Origin: JBELHO01 sp042091375
Lineage (GTDB): Bacteria; Pseudomonadota; Gammaproteobacteria; Enterobacterales; Alteromonadaceae
Reading direction: 5' to 3'
Length of the DNA: 54,082 nucleotides
NCBI GenBank assembly: GCA_042091375.1
Contig: JBELHO010000019.1
Coordinates: forward strand, 1 to 54,082
A program made the position numbers and the translations under genes. Shown here one piece after another: positions 25,013 through 33,541 of the stretch (the first letter of the stretch is position 1; each line of letters opens with the position of its first letter). Under the pieces are notes generated by a model. The model was not told the DNA's origin. It ran no database searches and saw only the letters and a list, made by a program, of their open reading frames with translations.

Positions 25013-26509
25013 ATGAGTAAGGAAATATTACTGGTTGTAGATGCTGTTTCTAATGAGAAAGCATTACCGCGTGAAAGTATTTTTGAAGCAATGGAAACCG
25101 CTTTAGAAACAGCCACTAAGAAAAAATATGAAGGCGACATTGTGGTTCGTGTATCGATTGACCGCAAAACAGGTGAATTTGACACCTTTAGACGTTGGTT
25201 AGTAGTTGATGAAGCTGAGCAGCCAATGGATAACCCATATGCTCAAATTAGCCTTGACGCCGCTCAATACGACGATGAATCGCTGCAATTAGGTGATTAT
25301 ATTGAAGAACAAATCGAGTCGGTTAAATTTGATCGGGTGACAACGCAAACGGCTAAACAAGTTATTGTGCAAAAAATACGCGAAGCTGAGCGCGCTTTAG
25401 TTATTGATGCTTATCAAGAGCAAGTGGGTGAATTGATCACTGGCGTAGTAAAAAAAGCCAGCCGTGAAAGTATTATTTTGGATTTGGGCAACAACGCAGA
25501 AGCGGTTATTTACCGCGATGATATGCTACCGCGTGAAGTGTTTCGTCCCGGCGATCGGGTGCGTGGATTACTTTATGTGATCAAACCTGAAGCACGAGGG
25601 GCACAATTGTTTGTCAGTCGCACTAAACCGGAAATGCTTATTGAGTTATTTCGGGTAGAGGTACCTGAAATTGGCGAAGAAATGCTTGAAATTAAAGGTG
25701 CTGCTCGCGATCCTGGTTCACGTGCTAAAATTTCGGTTAAATCAAATGACAAGCGGATCGATCCAGTCGGTGCTTGTGTAGGTATGCGCGGTTCGCGGGT
25801 GCAAGCTGTTTCTGGAGAGTTAGGTGGCGAACGGGTTGATATTGTTTTATACGATGACAACCCAGCCCAGTATGTCATTAATGCAATGGCACCTGCTGAA
25901 GTGGCATCAATTATTGTCGATGAAGACAAAGGCACTATGGACATTGCTGTAGAGGAAGGTAACTTAGCCATGGCTATTGGTAGAAGTGGACAAAATGTTC
26001 GCCTTGCTAGCCAATTAACGGGTTGGGAACTCAACGTAATGACCGTTGATGACATGAATGAAAAACATCAAGCCGAAAATGACAAAGTACTTACCTTATT
26101 CACTGAAAAACTCGACATAGATGAAGACTTTGCTTTACTTTTGGCTGAAGAAGGCTTTACCTCACTAGAAGAAATTGCCTATGTACCAAGCTCTGAGTTA
26201 CTTGAAATAGATGGCATGGACGAAGACATTGTTGAAGAGTTGCGCGAGCGAGCAAAAGCGGCGTTAACAACGCAAGCATTAGCCAGTGAAGAATCGTTAG
26301 AAAATGCTGAGCCGGCGGAAGATTTATTAAACCTTGAAGGCATAGAGAAACACCTTGCCTATGTGTTGGCAAGTCGCGGGGTGATCACCCTAGAAGACTT
26401 AGCTGAGCAAGGGGTAGATGAAATAGCCGATATCGAAGAATTAGATGAAACCAAAGCGGGTGAGCTTATTATGGCTGCTCGTAATATTTGTTGGTTTAAC
26501 GAAGAATAA
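25013..26509 (+). CDS. nusA: Transcription termination/antitermination factor NusA
   Basis: RNA polymerase-associated factor of 498 aa, near the E. coli length (495). Domains in order: N-terminal RNAP-binding domain (1-125), S1 (about 135-200, GVVKKASRESIILDLGNNAEAV), KH1 and KH2 (about 205-345, with GACVGMRGSRVQAV and AIGRSGQNVRLASQLTGW) and two acidic C-terminal helix-hairpin repeats (about 360-495) that bind alpha CTD or lambda N in E. coli. Start ATG 25013 behind AAGGCTAAGTAGC. Lies between rimP and infB. Confidence 0.98.
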   Translation: MSKEILLVVDAVSNEKALPRESIFEAMETALETATKKKYEGDIVVRVSIDRKTGEFDTFRRWLVVDEAEQPMDNPYAQISLDAAQYDDESLQLGDYIEEQIESVKFDRVTTQTAKQVIVQKIREAERALVIDAYQEQVGELITGVVKKASRESIILDLGNNAEAVIYRDDMLPREVFRPGDRVRGLLYVIKPEARGAQLFVSRTKPEMLIELFRVEVPEIGEEMLEIKGAARDPGSRAKISVKSNDKRIDPVGACVGMRGSRVQAVSGELGGERVDIVLYDDNPAQYVINAMAPAEVASIIVDEDKGTMDIAVEEGNLAMAIGRSGQNVRLASQLTGWELNVMTVDDMNEKHQAENDKVLTLFTEKLDIDEDFALLLAEEGFTSLEEIAYVPSSELLEIDGMDEDIVEELRERAKAALTTQALASEESLENAEPAEDLLNLEGIEKHLAYVLASRGVITLEDLAEQGVDEIADIEELDETKAGELIMAARNICWFNEE

Positions 26510-26532
26510 TTACCGCCGGGAGAACTGAATAG

Positions 26533-29214
26533 ATGGCATCTGTAACAGTAGAAGAACTTGCCAATGAAATTGGTACACCAGTCGATAGACTGGTTAGCCA
26601 ATTGGCTAATATCGGCGTAAATAAAACCGCGTCTGACTCTGTTTCGCAACAAGAAAAAGAATCTTTATTAGAGCACCTAAAAAAGCAACACGGTGATGAT
26701 TCAGCAGTTAAACCTAATAAAATGACGTTAAATCGCAAGAAAAAATCTACACTCACCATGGGCAGCGGTAGTAAAGCTAAATCTGTCCAAGTTGAAGTGC
26801 GCAAAAAGCGTACTTACGTAAAACGCAGTGACTTAGAAGAACAACAATTAGCCGAGGCTCAGGCCAAAGCTGAAGCTGAAGCACAAGCTAAAGCTGCTGA
26901 AGAGGCTAAAGCAAAAGCCGCTGCCGCTGCAGAGGCAAAACTAAAAGCTCAAGCTGAAGCTGAAGCCAAAGCAGCCGTTGATGCGTTAAAAAAAGAACAA
27001 GCGAAACTCGAAGCGGAAGCAAAAGCAAAGCAAGCGGCTATTGAAAAAGCTAAGAATATTGAGGCTGCTGCTACACAAGCTCCTGTTAAAGTTGAAGAAA
27101 GTGAAGAGGCCAAAAAACTTCGCTTAGCTCAGGAAGCGGAAGCACAAGCCAAAATAGAAGCCGAAGCTAAAGCTTCAGCTGAAATTGCCAGAAAGTTAGC
27201 TGAAGAAAATGAGGCACGTTGGAAAGCGCAAGAAGACGAACGCAAAGCCAAAGAAAAAGAAGTGGTTCACTTAACTTCATCTAAATATGCACAAGAAGCG
27301 GAAGATAAAATTGATTCAGCTGATGAAGGCGGACGCCGTCGTCGCAAGAAGAAAAATGCCCAACAAGACAGTCGTACTAAAAACACTCGTGGCAAAGGCA
27401 AGCAAACATTATCTGCGCCGCAAAGTTTAAAACACGGTTTTACTAAACCGGTTGAAACTAAACTTGCAGAAGTGCGTATTGGTGAAACTATTTCTGTTGC
27501 TGAATTGGCAAATAAAATGTCAATTAAAGGTGCCGAAGTAGTAAAAGCCATGTTTAAAATGGGGGCTATGGCAACGATCAATCAAGTGATAGATCAAGAG
27601 ACTGCAGCGCTAGTCGCTGAAGAAATGGGCAGAGAAGTGGTGTTAGTCAAAGAGAACGCGTTAGAAGAAGCGGTTCTTTCTGATCGAGGCACCTCTGGTG
27701 ATGCCATTACTCGTGCACCTGTTGTCACTATTATGGGCCATGTTGATCACGGTAAAACATCTTTATTAGACCATATCCGCGAAGCGAAAGTGGCCGATGG
27801 TGAAGCTGGAGGAATTACTCAGCATATTGGTGCTTATCACGTAGAAACAGGTCACGGTATGATCACCTTCCTTGATACCCCGGGACATGCTGCATTTACA
27901 GCAATGCGTTCACGTGGTGCTAAATCAACCGATATAGTGATCATTGTTGTTGCTGCTGATGATGGTGTGATGCCGCAAACTATTGAAGCTATTCAACATG
28001 CCAAAGCCTCTGAAGCACCTATTATTATTGCTGTTAACAAAATGGATAAAGAAACAGCAGATCCTGATCGGGTTAAAAATGAATTATCGCAACACGACGT
28101 TTTGTCTGAAGAGTGGGGCGGTGATATCCAATTCTGTCATGTGTCTGCGAAAACAGGTTTGGGTATTGATGAATTATTGGATGCGATTTTATTACAATCT
28201 GAAGTACTTGAACTCACTGCAGTCGTTGACAAAATGGCTAATGGTGTTGTTGTTGAATCTAAACTTGACAAGGGCCGCGGACCTGTAGCAACCATTCTAG
28301 TGCAAGAAGGTACCCTTAATCAGGGCGATATTGTACTTTGTGGTTTAGAGTACGGTAGAGTGCGTGCGATGCGCGATGAAAACGGTAAGCAAATTAGTTC
28401 AGCAGGTCCATCAATTCCAGTGGAAATTCTTGGATTAAGCGGTGTTCCACAATCAGGTGACGAAGCAACTGTTGTTAAAGACGAGAAAAAAGCCAGAGAA
28501 GTTGCTTTATACCGTCAAGGCAAATTTAGGGATGTGAAATTAGCCCGACAACAAAAATCTAAATTGGAAAACATGTTTGCCAACATGTCTGAAGGTGACA
28601 TATCTGAAGTCAACGTCGTACTTAAGTCTGATGTACAAGGTTCACTTGAAGCTATTTCAGATTCGTTAACTAAATTGTCAACCGAAGAAGTCAAAGTTAA
28701 AATTATTGGTTCAGGTGTTGGTGGAATTACTGAAACTGATGCAACCTTGGCTGCTGCATCAAATGCCATCGTCGTTGGTTTTAATGTCCGTGCTGATGCC
28801 GCTGCGCGCAAAGTGATTGAATCTGAAAAAATTGACTTGCGTTATTACAGTGTTATTTACGCTTTAATTGATGAAGTAAAACAAGCCATGAGTGGCATGC
28901 TTTCTCCTGAATTTAAGCAAGAAATCATTGGTCTTGCGCAAGTACGTGATGTGTTCAAATCACCAAAAATTGGCGCAATTGCCGGTTGTATGGTAACTGA
29001 AGGTATTATTAAGCGCAGCGCTCCAATTCGCGTTTTACGTGACAATGTAGTTATTTACGAAGGTGAATTAGAATCACTTAGACGTTTTAAAGACGATGTT
29101 CAGGAAGTGCGCAACGGTACCGAATGTGGTATTGGCGTTAAAAACTACAACGATGTTCGCGTTGGTGATCAAATAGAAGTATTTGAAACAGTCCAAATTG
29201 AACGCAGCTTATAA
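26533..29214 (+). CDS. infB: Translation initiation factor IF-2
   Basis: GTPase of 893 aa that places initiator tRNA on the 30S subunit. The N-terminal IF2_N module (1-55) is followed by a long Ala/Glu/Lys-rich linker (about 95-290, AEAQAKAEAEAQ-type repeats), a second IF2_N-like module (about 315-365), and the G domain with G1 GHVDHGKTS, G3 DTPGHAAF and G4 NKMD. Beta-barrel and C-terminal fMet-tRNA-binding domains complete it. Length is that of E. coli IF2-alpha. Start ATG 26533 follows GGGAGAA, 23 bp after nusA. Confidence 0.98.
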   Translation: MASVTVEELANEIGTPVDRLVSQLANIGVNKTASDSVSQQEKESLLEHLKKQHGDDSAVKPNKMTLNRKKKSTLTMGSGSKAKSVQVEVRKKRTYVKRSDLEEQQLAEAQAKAEAEAQAKAAEEAKAKAAAAAEAKLKAQAEAEAKAAVDALKKEQAKLEAEAKAKQAAIEKAKNIEAAATQAPVKVEESEEAKKLRLAQEAEAQAKIEAEAKASAEIARKLAEENEARWKAQEDERKAKEKEVVHLTSSKYAQEAEDKIDSADEGGRRRRKKKNAQQDSRTKNTRGKGKQTLSAPQSLKHGFTKPVETKLAEVRIGETISVAELANKMSIKGAEVVKAMFKMGAMATINQVIDQETAALVAEEMGREVVLVKENALEEAVLSDRGTSGDAITRAPVVTIMGHVDHGKTSLLDHIREAKVADGEAGGITQHIGAYHVETGHGMITFLDTPGHAAFTAMRSRGAKSTDIVIIVVAADDGVMPQTIEAIQHAKASEAPIIIAVNKMDKETADPDRVKNELSQHDVLSEEWGGDIQFCHVSAKTGLGIDELLDAILLQSEVLELTAVVDKMANGVVVESKLDKGRGPVATILVQEGTLNQGDIVLCGLEYGRVRAMRDENGKQISSAGPSIPVEILGLSGVPQSGDEATVVKDEKKAREVALYRQGKFRDVKLARQQKSKLENMFANMSEGDISEVNVVLKSDVQGSLEAISDSLTKLSTEEVKVKIIGSGVGGITETDATLAAASNAIVVGFNVRADAAARKVIESEKIDLRYYSVIYALIDEVKQAMSGMLSPEFKQEIIGLAQVRDVFKSPKIGAIAGCMVTEGIIKRSAPIRVLRDNVVIYEGELESLRRFKDDVQEVRNGTECGIGVKNYNDVRVGDQIEVFETVQIERSL

Positions 29215-29382
29215 TCCTGTCTGTATTCGGGGGCAGTTGAACTTTTAAGGCTAAATAGTGCTGTATTAACGCTATAGAGTACAAAGAGTTCAGCTTACTC
29301 CAACGTATAGGGTTTCATGACAGTATTTACTCGTGCCTTTATTTCGACGAATTTTTAATAAATACTGTAAGTAAGCATATAA

Positions 29383-29417
29383 CGATTAAAAAAGGGGCTT
29401 AGCCCCTTTTTTAATCG
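29383..29417 (+). terminator. Strong intrinsic terminator between infB and rbfA
   Basis: Perfect 16-bp inverted repeat: CGATTAAAAAAGGGGC (29383-29398), loop TTA, GCCCCTTTTTTAATCG (29402-29417). The symmetric A and T runs let it work in either direction. It lies 30 bp before rbfA, inside what is usually one operon. Confidence 0.85.
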
Positions 29418-29446
29418 CAAATTTTTCCATCTTAGGAGTATCCCTT

Positions 29447-29842
29447 ATGGCTAGAGAATTTGCTCGTACCGACAGAGTTGGACAAGAAATTCAAAAAGAA
29501 GTAGCAATGATCATTCAGCGAGAAATGAAAGATCCTCGTCTAGGTATGGTTACCGTTTCTGCCGTTGAAATTACTCGCGACTTGGCTTATGCCAAAGTGT
29601 TTGTGACCTTTTTTACTCTTGAAGGTCAAAATGTCGATCAGTCGGTTGAAATACTAAATGAAGCGGCAGGTTTTATTAGAACCTTGTTAGCTAAGCGGAT
29701 AAAAGCGCGTATTATGCCAGAATTGCGTTTTGTTTATGACAAATCTATGGTTGAGGGGGTGAGAATGACTAACTTAGTCAACAAAGCGATTGCTGAAGAC
29801 GCAAGTAATCACCGCAATAACCAAGATCCAGAGGCAGAGTAA
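29447..29842 (+). CDS. rbfA: Ribosome-binding factor A
   Basis: 30S maturation and cold-adaptation factor, 131 aa, single KH-like domain. Family motifs REFARTDRVGQEIQKEVA, MKDPRLGMVTVSAVEITRDL and PELRFVYDKSMVEG are plain. Start ATG 29447 has a good AGGAG. It is 233 bp after infB, separated by a strong terminator, and 3 bp before truB, so rbfA-truB may have their own promoter or depend on read-through. Confidence 0.97.
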   Translation: MAREFARTDRVGQEIQKEVAMIIQREMKDPRLGMVTVSAVEITRDLAYAKVFVTFFTLEGQNVDQSVEILNEAAGFIRTLLAKRIKARIMPELRFVYDKSMVEGVRMTNLVNKAIAEDASNHRNNQDPEAE

Positions 29843-29845
29843 TTT

Positions 29846-30808
29846 ATGGCCAAACGCAGAAAAGGACGGGCCATCAATGGGGTACTATTACTAGATAAAC
29901 CTTATGACATGTCTTCTAATTCGGCGCTGCAAAAAGTTAAGCGTCTCTATGGCGCGCAAAAAGCCGGGCATACTGGCGCACTTGATCCGCTAGCGACAGG
30001 TATGTTGCCGATATGTCTTGGTGAAGGCACCAAATTCTCACAGTTTTTACTCGATACAGATAAAACTTATCAAGTGACCGCAAAACTTGGCATAAGGACT
30101 ACCACTAGTGATATTGACGGTGATATTGTCGCAGAAAAACCTGTTAGTGTGACTAATCAAGCACTAGCGGCTGCTCTCGATACTTTTCGGGGAACAAGTA
30201 AACAAGTTCCCTCTATGTATTCTGCTTTAAAATATCAAGGACAGCCACTGTATAAATATGCGCGTGAAGGCATAGAAGTGCCCAGAGAATCTCGAGATAT
30301 CACTGTTTATCACCTTGAATTATTGCGTTTTGAAGGCAACGAAATTGATTTAGGGATCCATGTATCAAAAGGCACTTATATTCGCACTATTATTGACGAT
30401 TTAGGTGAGATACTAGGTTGTGGAGCGCATGTATCTAAGTTACATCGCAGTGCGGTTGGCAATTATCCAGTCAGTAAAATGGTGTCATTGGCAGATCTTA
30501 ATACACTTGTATCTGAAGCGCTAGAGGCTGATATAGCGGCACCTGTGGTATTAGATCCACTGTTATTACCGATGCAAACTGCTTGTGATGGTATTCCAGC
30601 GGTATTTGTTGACCCTATGTCAGCGAGTTTTCTGCGTCATGGCAATCCGGTACAATGCAGTCATGTCATTAGCGATGGTATAGTGCAGGTTTATATCGGC
30701 GATGATATCAATAGCGGAGAATTTATCGGTATCGGCCAGATCGATGATAATGGCTTGGTTGCCCCTAAACGCATTGTTGTCGCCGATGATGTACTGGCTA
30801 ATTTGTAA
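29846..30808 (+). CDS. truB: tRNA pseudouridine-55 synthase
   Basis: Makes pseudouridine 55 in the T-loop of tRNAs. It is 320 aa, with the catalytic Asp in GHTGALDPLATG (Asp47) and conserved KTYQ, VPSMYSALKYQGQPLYKYAR and VSKGTYIRTIIDDLG segments; a C-terminal PUA-type domain covers about 250-315. Start ATG 29846, three bases after rbfA, so translation is coupled. Confidence 0.97.
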   Translation: MAKRRKGRAINGVLLLDKPYDMSSNSALQKVKRLYGAQKAGHTGALDPLATGMLPICLGEGTKFSQFLLDTDKTYQVTAKLGIRTTTSDIDGDIVAEKPVSVTNQALAAALDTFRGTSKQVPSMYSALKYQGQPLYKYAREGIEVPRESRDITVYHLELLRFEGNEIDLGIHVSKGTYIRTIIDDLGEILGCGAHVSKLHRSAVGNYPVSKMVSLADLNTLVSEALEADIAAPVVLDPLLLPMQTACDGIPAVFVDPMSASFLRHGNPVQCSHVISDGIVQVYIGDDINSGEFIGIGQIDDNGLVAPKRIVVADDVLANL

Positions 30809-30943
30809 CTAGGGTCGTTTATGTGTGTTTTTAAACAGCACTTAGTTCAAGCTAAGCATTCAACATAAAATTTAGTATAAAATTTCACTTTAAAAATTAA
30901 TACTACCTATAAGCTATAGCTGTTAACAAAGCACAAATAGCAC

Positions 30944-30971
30944 TTGCATTATTGGCTTACATTGATAGAAT
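30944..30971 (+). promoter_or_regulatory. Sigma70 promoter of rpsO
   Basis: -35 TTGCAT (30944-30949), 16-bp spacer, -10 TAGAAT (30966-30971). It places the transcription start just before the S15 leader structure. Confidence 0.65.
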
Positions 30972-30984
30972 ACGCGCTCTTTTG

Positions 30985-31048
30985 TTGCGGTTGCTGAATT
31001 AGTGTTTGGCGCCGCAAGAATTAACTGGCACTTGGTGCCCCACACTAA
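30985..31048 (+). promoter_or_regulatory. rpsO leader pseudoknot (S15 autoregulation)
   Basis: Stem 1 pairs TTGCGG (30985-30990) with CCGCAA (31012-31017). Its loop holds TTAGTGT (30999-31005), which pairs with ACACTAA (31042-31048), giving an H-type pseudoknot that ends just before the ribosome site. A small hairpin GGCAC-TTG-GTGCC lies at 31027-31039. E. coli S15 represses its own translation by trapping the ribosome on such a pseudoknot. Structure is drawn by hand, not folded. Confidence 0.65.
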
Positions 31049-31059
31049 AGGTTAAGATA

Positions 31060-31329
31060 ATGTCTTTAAACGCTACTGAAAAAGCAGCAATTGTTGCTGA
31101 ATATGCTCAAAAAGAAGGTGACACTGGTTCTCCAGAAGTACAAGTTGCTTTATTAACCACGCAAATCAATCACTTGCAAGGTCATTTTAAAGATCACATC
31201 CACGATCATCACTCTCGTCGTGGTTTATTGCGCATGGTAAGTCAACGTCGTAAATTACTCGATTACTTAAAGGGTAAAAACGTTGAACGTTACAGCACTT
31301 TGATCGGTAAATTAGGTCTGCGTAGATAA
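31060..31329 (+). CDS. rpsO: 30S ribosomal protein S15
   Basis: Primary 16S rRNA-binding protein, 89 aa, the exact family length. It begins MSLNATEKAAIVAEYA and carries the signature HIHDHHSRRGLLRMVSQRRK. Start ATG 31060 follows AGGTTAAGATA; a frame open from 31006 would run through the leader pseudoknot and is not used. Own promoter, leader and terminator; pnp is not adjacent as it is in E. coli, because the cus and PepSY genes lie between. Confidence 0.98.
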   Translation: MSLNATEKAAIVAEYAQKEGDTGSPEVQVALLTTQINHLQGHFKDHIHDHHSRRGLLRMVSQRRKLLDYLKGKNVERYSTLIGKLGLRR

Positions 31330-31344
31330 CAGCCCAATATTTCA

Positions 31345-31376
31345 TAAAAAAGGAGCTTATAGGCTCCTTTTTTTAT
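31345..31376 (+). terminator. rpsO intrinsic terminator
   Basis: GGAGC (31352-31356) pairs with GCTCC (31363-31367), extended by A-run/T-run pairing, and is followed by seven T. It lies 20 bp after the rpsO stop. Confidence 0.88.
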
Positions 31377-31549
31377 GCACATATTTTAGTTGTTACTACT
31401 GAGTATCGAAAAAATATCTGAAATTGGCTACATTGCCGTCGTCTGTCACATTGAATTACTGCATGACACCATTGATTTTCAATATTTTCTTGAAGGTTTT
31501 AACGTTGCCGAGTAAACTTATGTTAACATTCAAATAGTGATTTATCTTA

Positions 31550-32026
31550 GTGATTTTGACACTGCAAAAGACTTTACTGGTTGTCTTTCTGAGTATAACT
31601 TTTGTTGCTCAAGGACTTGCTGTGTCGATTATGCCTTACCAAACTAGCACAGAAGACAAGACTGCAATCGCGGTATTATCCTCACCTCATAGTGAAATGA
31701 GCAGCGAACATTGTTTAACTAAACAAAAAAAATCAGTGTCACCCAACTCAGCAAGTGATCAAAATGGCATACAAAGCCANNNNNNNNNNNNNNNNNNNNN
31801 NNNNNNNNNNNNNNNNNNNNNNNNNNNNNNNNNNNNNNNNNNNNNNNNNNNNNNNNNNNNNNNNNNNNNNNNNNNNNNNTGCGTAACTCTTATGGATATA
31901 CTTACCGTCAGTTATGCTGAAGCTGTAGTCTATCACTCCACCCTAATAGGTCACTTTCTCGCGCCATTATTACGTCGACAAATTGACTCACCTTATCGTC
32001 CCCCAATTAATCCTATAATTGCCTGA
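31550..32026 (+). CDS. Small exported protein of the cus locus (contains gap)
   Basis: Begins with a signal-like segment (LLVVFLSITFVAQGLAVS) from GTG 31550 or TTG 31556. The mature part has His, Cys and Met (SSPHSEMSSEHC) before a 100-N gap, then a second segment with TVSYAEAVVYHSTLIGHFLAP and a Pro-rich end IDSPYRPPINPIIA. Small proteins of this shape often precede CusCBA/CzcCBA genes in marine gammaproteobacteria; no function is established. The frame across the gap is only presumed. It is 48 bp before the TolC-like gene. Confidence 0.55.
   Translation: MILTLQKTLLVVFLSITFVAQGLAVSIMPYQTSTEDKTAIAVLSSPHSEMSSEHCLTKQKKSVSPNSASDQNGIQSXXXXXXXXXXXXXXXXXXXXXXXXXXXXXXXXXXCVTLMDILTVSYAEAVVYHSTLIGHFLAPLLRRQIDSPYRPPINPIIA
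31780..31879. other. Assembly gap (100 N)
   Basis: Exactly 100 N within the small cus-locus protein gene. No repeat is visible at its edges, unlike the other gaps. Confidence 0.95.
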
Positions 32027-32074
32027 TACCCGTAAATAGTCATTATTAGATAAATTGTTACCCTTGGGGGAGTT

Positions 32075-33541
32075 ATGTTTCCATTCCAGAAAAATTGGTT
32101 AATTGTTGCTATACAAAATAAAGTATTGTTGGTTTTGTTATTAACCTTGAGTACTAATGGCCAAGCCAATGTTGTCAATCAGCAGCGAACCTTGTCTTTG
32201 AGTTTTGCGCAAGCCATCGACTTTGCGCAACGTTATGATCCTTGGTTACTTGGCAATCGCCATCAGCAGTCGGAGTTAGTTGCGCTAAGTCAAGCCAAGT
32301 CCTCTTTACCCGACAGTAAAATATCATTAAATTTGGCTAATTTACCTATTGATACTGCTGATTTTAATCAGGAGGCCATGACCCAATTGAGTTTGGGGAT
32401 CTCACAAGTTTTTCCACGCGGTGATAGTTTAGCGCTCAATCGCCAACATCAGCAAATTCAAAGTGAAGCCTTGCCGTTTCAACGTCAAGACCGCCGTGAA
32501 AAGGTAGCGGTTACCGTCGGTTCACTGTGGCTGGACATCTATAATATGGATAAAACCAGTGAATTAATTGCACAAAGTTATGTGCTATTTGAGCAGTTAT
32601 TACTCGCGGCACAGGCAAGATACTCGGCGGGTATAGGAAGTGTTCGGCAACACCATATTGTTAGCGCACAACTGGAGTTGAGTATGCTGCAAGAGCGATT
32701 GGCGAAAGTACAACAGCACAGCAGTGCCTTGCAAGCTCAATTATTACCTTGGTTTGTCAATGTTGATGAGCTGAAAAATAATACTCAATATACCCCGAAG
32801 ATCGAGTCAGTGCTTATGCAACAAGCATTGTTATCAGTTTATCAGGCAAGTCGAATAGTGCACTTAGTGGGGGAGCTACCAGTATCAATGATGACAAATC
32901 TTGATGGTATTGCCGCGGTTGATTATTTGACTGCAGATGACCTATATCAAAATTTTTCTAAACATCCTGCTGTACTGGCTCTCGATAAACAGTTACAAGC
33001 AAGTGATACCTCTGTACAGCTAGCGAAACAACGCTATGAAGTTCAATGGGGGGTCAATGCCCGTTATGGTTATCGGGCCAATGATGCCAATAACCAAAAG
33101 CGCAGCGATTTATTTTCCTTGGGTATAAGTGTTGATCTGCCTCTATTCAGTAATGATCGCAATGACAAGTATGTCGAGGCCTCGATTGCCAGAAGTGAAG
33201 CAATGAAAACAGATAAAACTTTATTGTTGCGGCAATTATTTTCTTCTTATGCCAATACCAAGGCAAAATTGCTGAGTGTTGATAATCGACTGCAGTTATA
33301 TCAGCAAAGCTTGATCCCGCAGGCGAACAATTTAGCCGAGGTTGCTTTAAGTGCATATGAAACTGACGACGGTGATTTCAATCAGGTGGTGAAAGCAAAA
33401 ATAACCGCGCTTAACGCTGAGATCGACCAGCATTCATTAACTGTGCAACGACAAAAATTGATCCTAACATTGAATTATATCTCAGCCAATTCAGCTGTTC
33501 TTCATCACAACCAAAATAGTCATTCACGGAGCAAAAAATGA
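32075..33541 (+). CDS. Outer-membrane efflux protein, TolC family (CusC/CzcC type)
   Basis: Outer-membrane channel of the tripartite metal exporter, 488 aa. A signal peptide (about 1-29, ending GQANVV) is followed by the two TolC-type helical repeats, seen in LSLSFAQAIDFAQRYDPWLLGNRHQQ and ALDKQLQASDTSVQLAKQRYE, each leading to short strands. Start ATG 32075 follows GGGGGAG. It overlaps the adaptor gene by 4 bp. Assignment to metal efflux rests on the CusBA neighbours. Confidence 0.9.
   Translation: MFPFQKNWLIVAIQNKVLLVLLLTLSTNGQANVVNQQRTLSLSFAQAIDFAQRYDPWLLGNRHQQSELVALSQAKSSLPDSKISLNLANLPIDTADFNQEAMTQLSLGISQVFPRGDSLALNRQHQQIQSEALPFQRQDRREKVAVTVGSLWLDIYNMDKTSELIAQSYVLFEQLLLAAQARYSAGIGSVRQHHIVSAQLELSMLQERLAKVQQHSSALQAQLLPWFVNVDELKNNTQYTPKIESVLMQQALLSVYQASRIVHLVGELPVSMMTNLDGIAAVDYLTADDLYQNFSKHPAVLALDKQLQASDTSVQLAKQRYEVQWGVNARYGYRANDANNQKRSDLFSLGISVDLPLFSNDRNDKYVEASIARSEAMKTDKTLLLRQLFSSYANTKAKLLSVDNRLQLYQQSLIPQANNLAEVALSAYETDDGDFNQVVKAKITALNAEIDQHSLTVQRQKLILTLNYISANSAVLHHNQNSHSRSKK

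Noticed and set aside
26820..27260. Ala/Glu/Lys low-complexity region suggesting a repeat element
   Set aside because: It is the normal IF-2 linker.
31006..31059. N-terminal extension of S15
   Set aside because: Runs through the leader pseudoknot; ATG 31060 gives the exact 89-aa protein.
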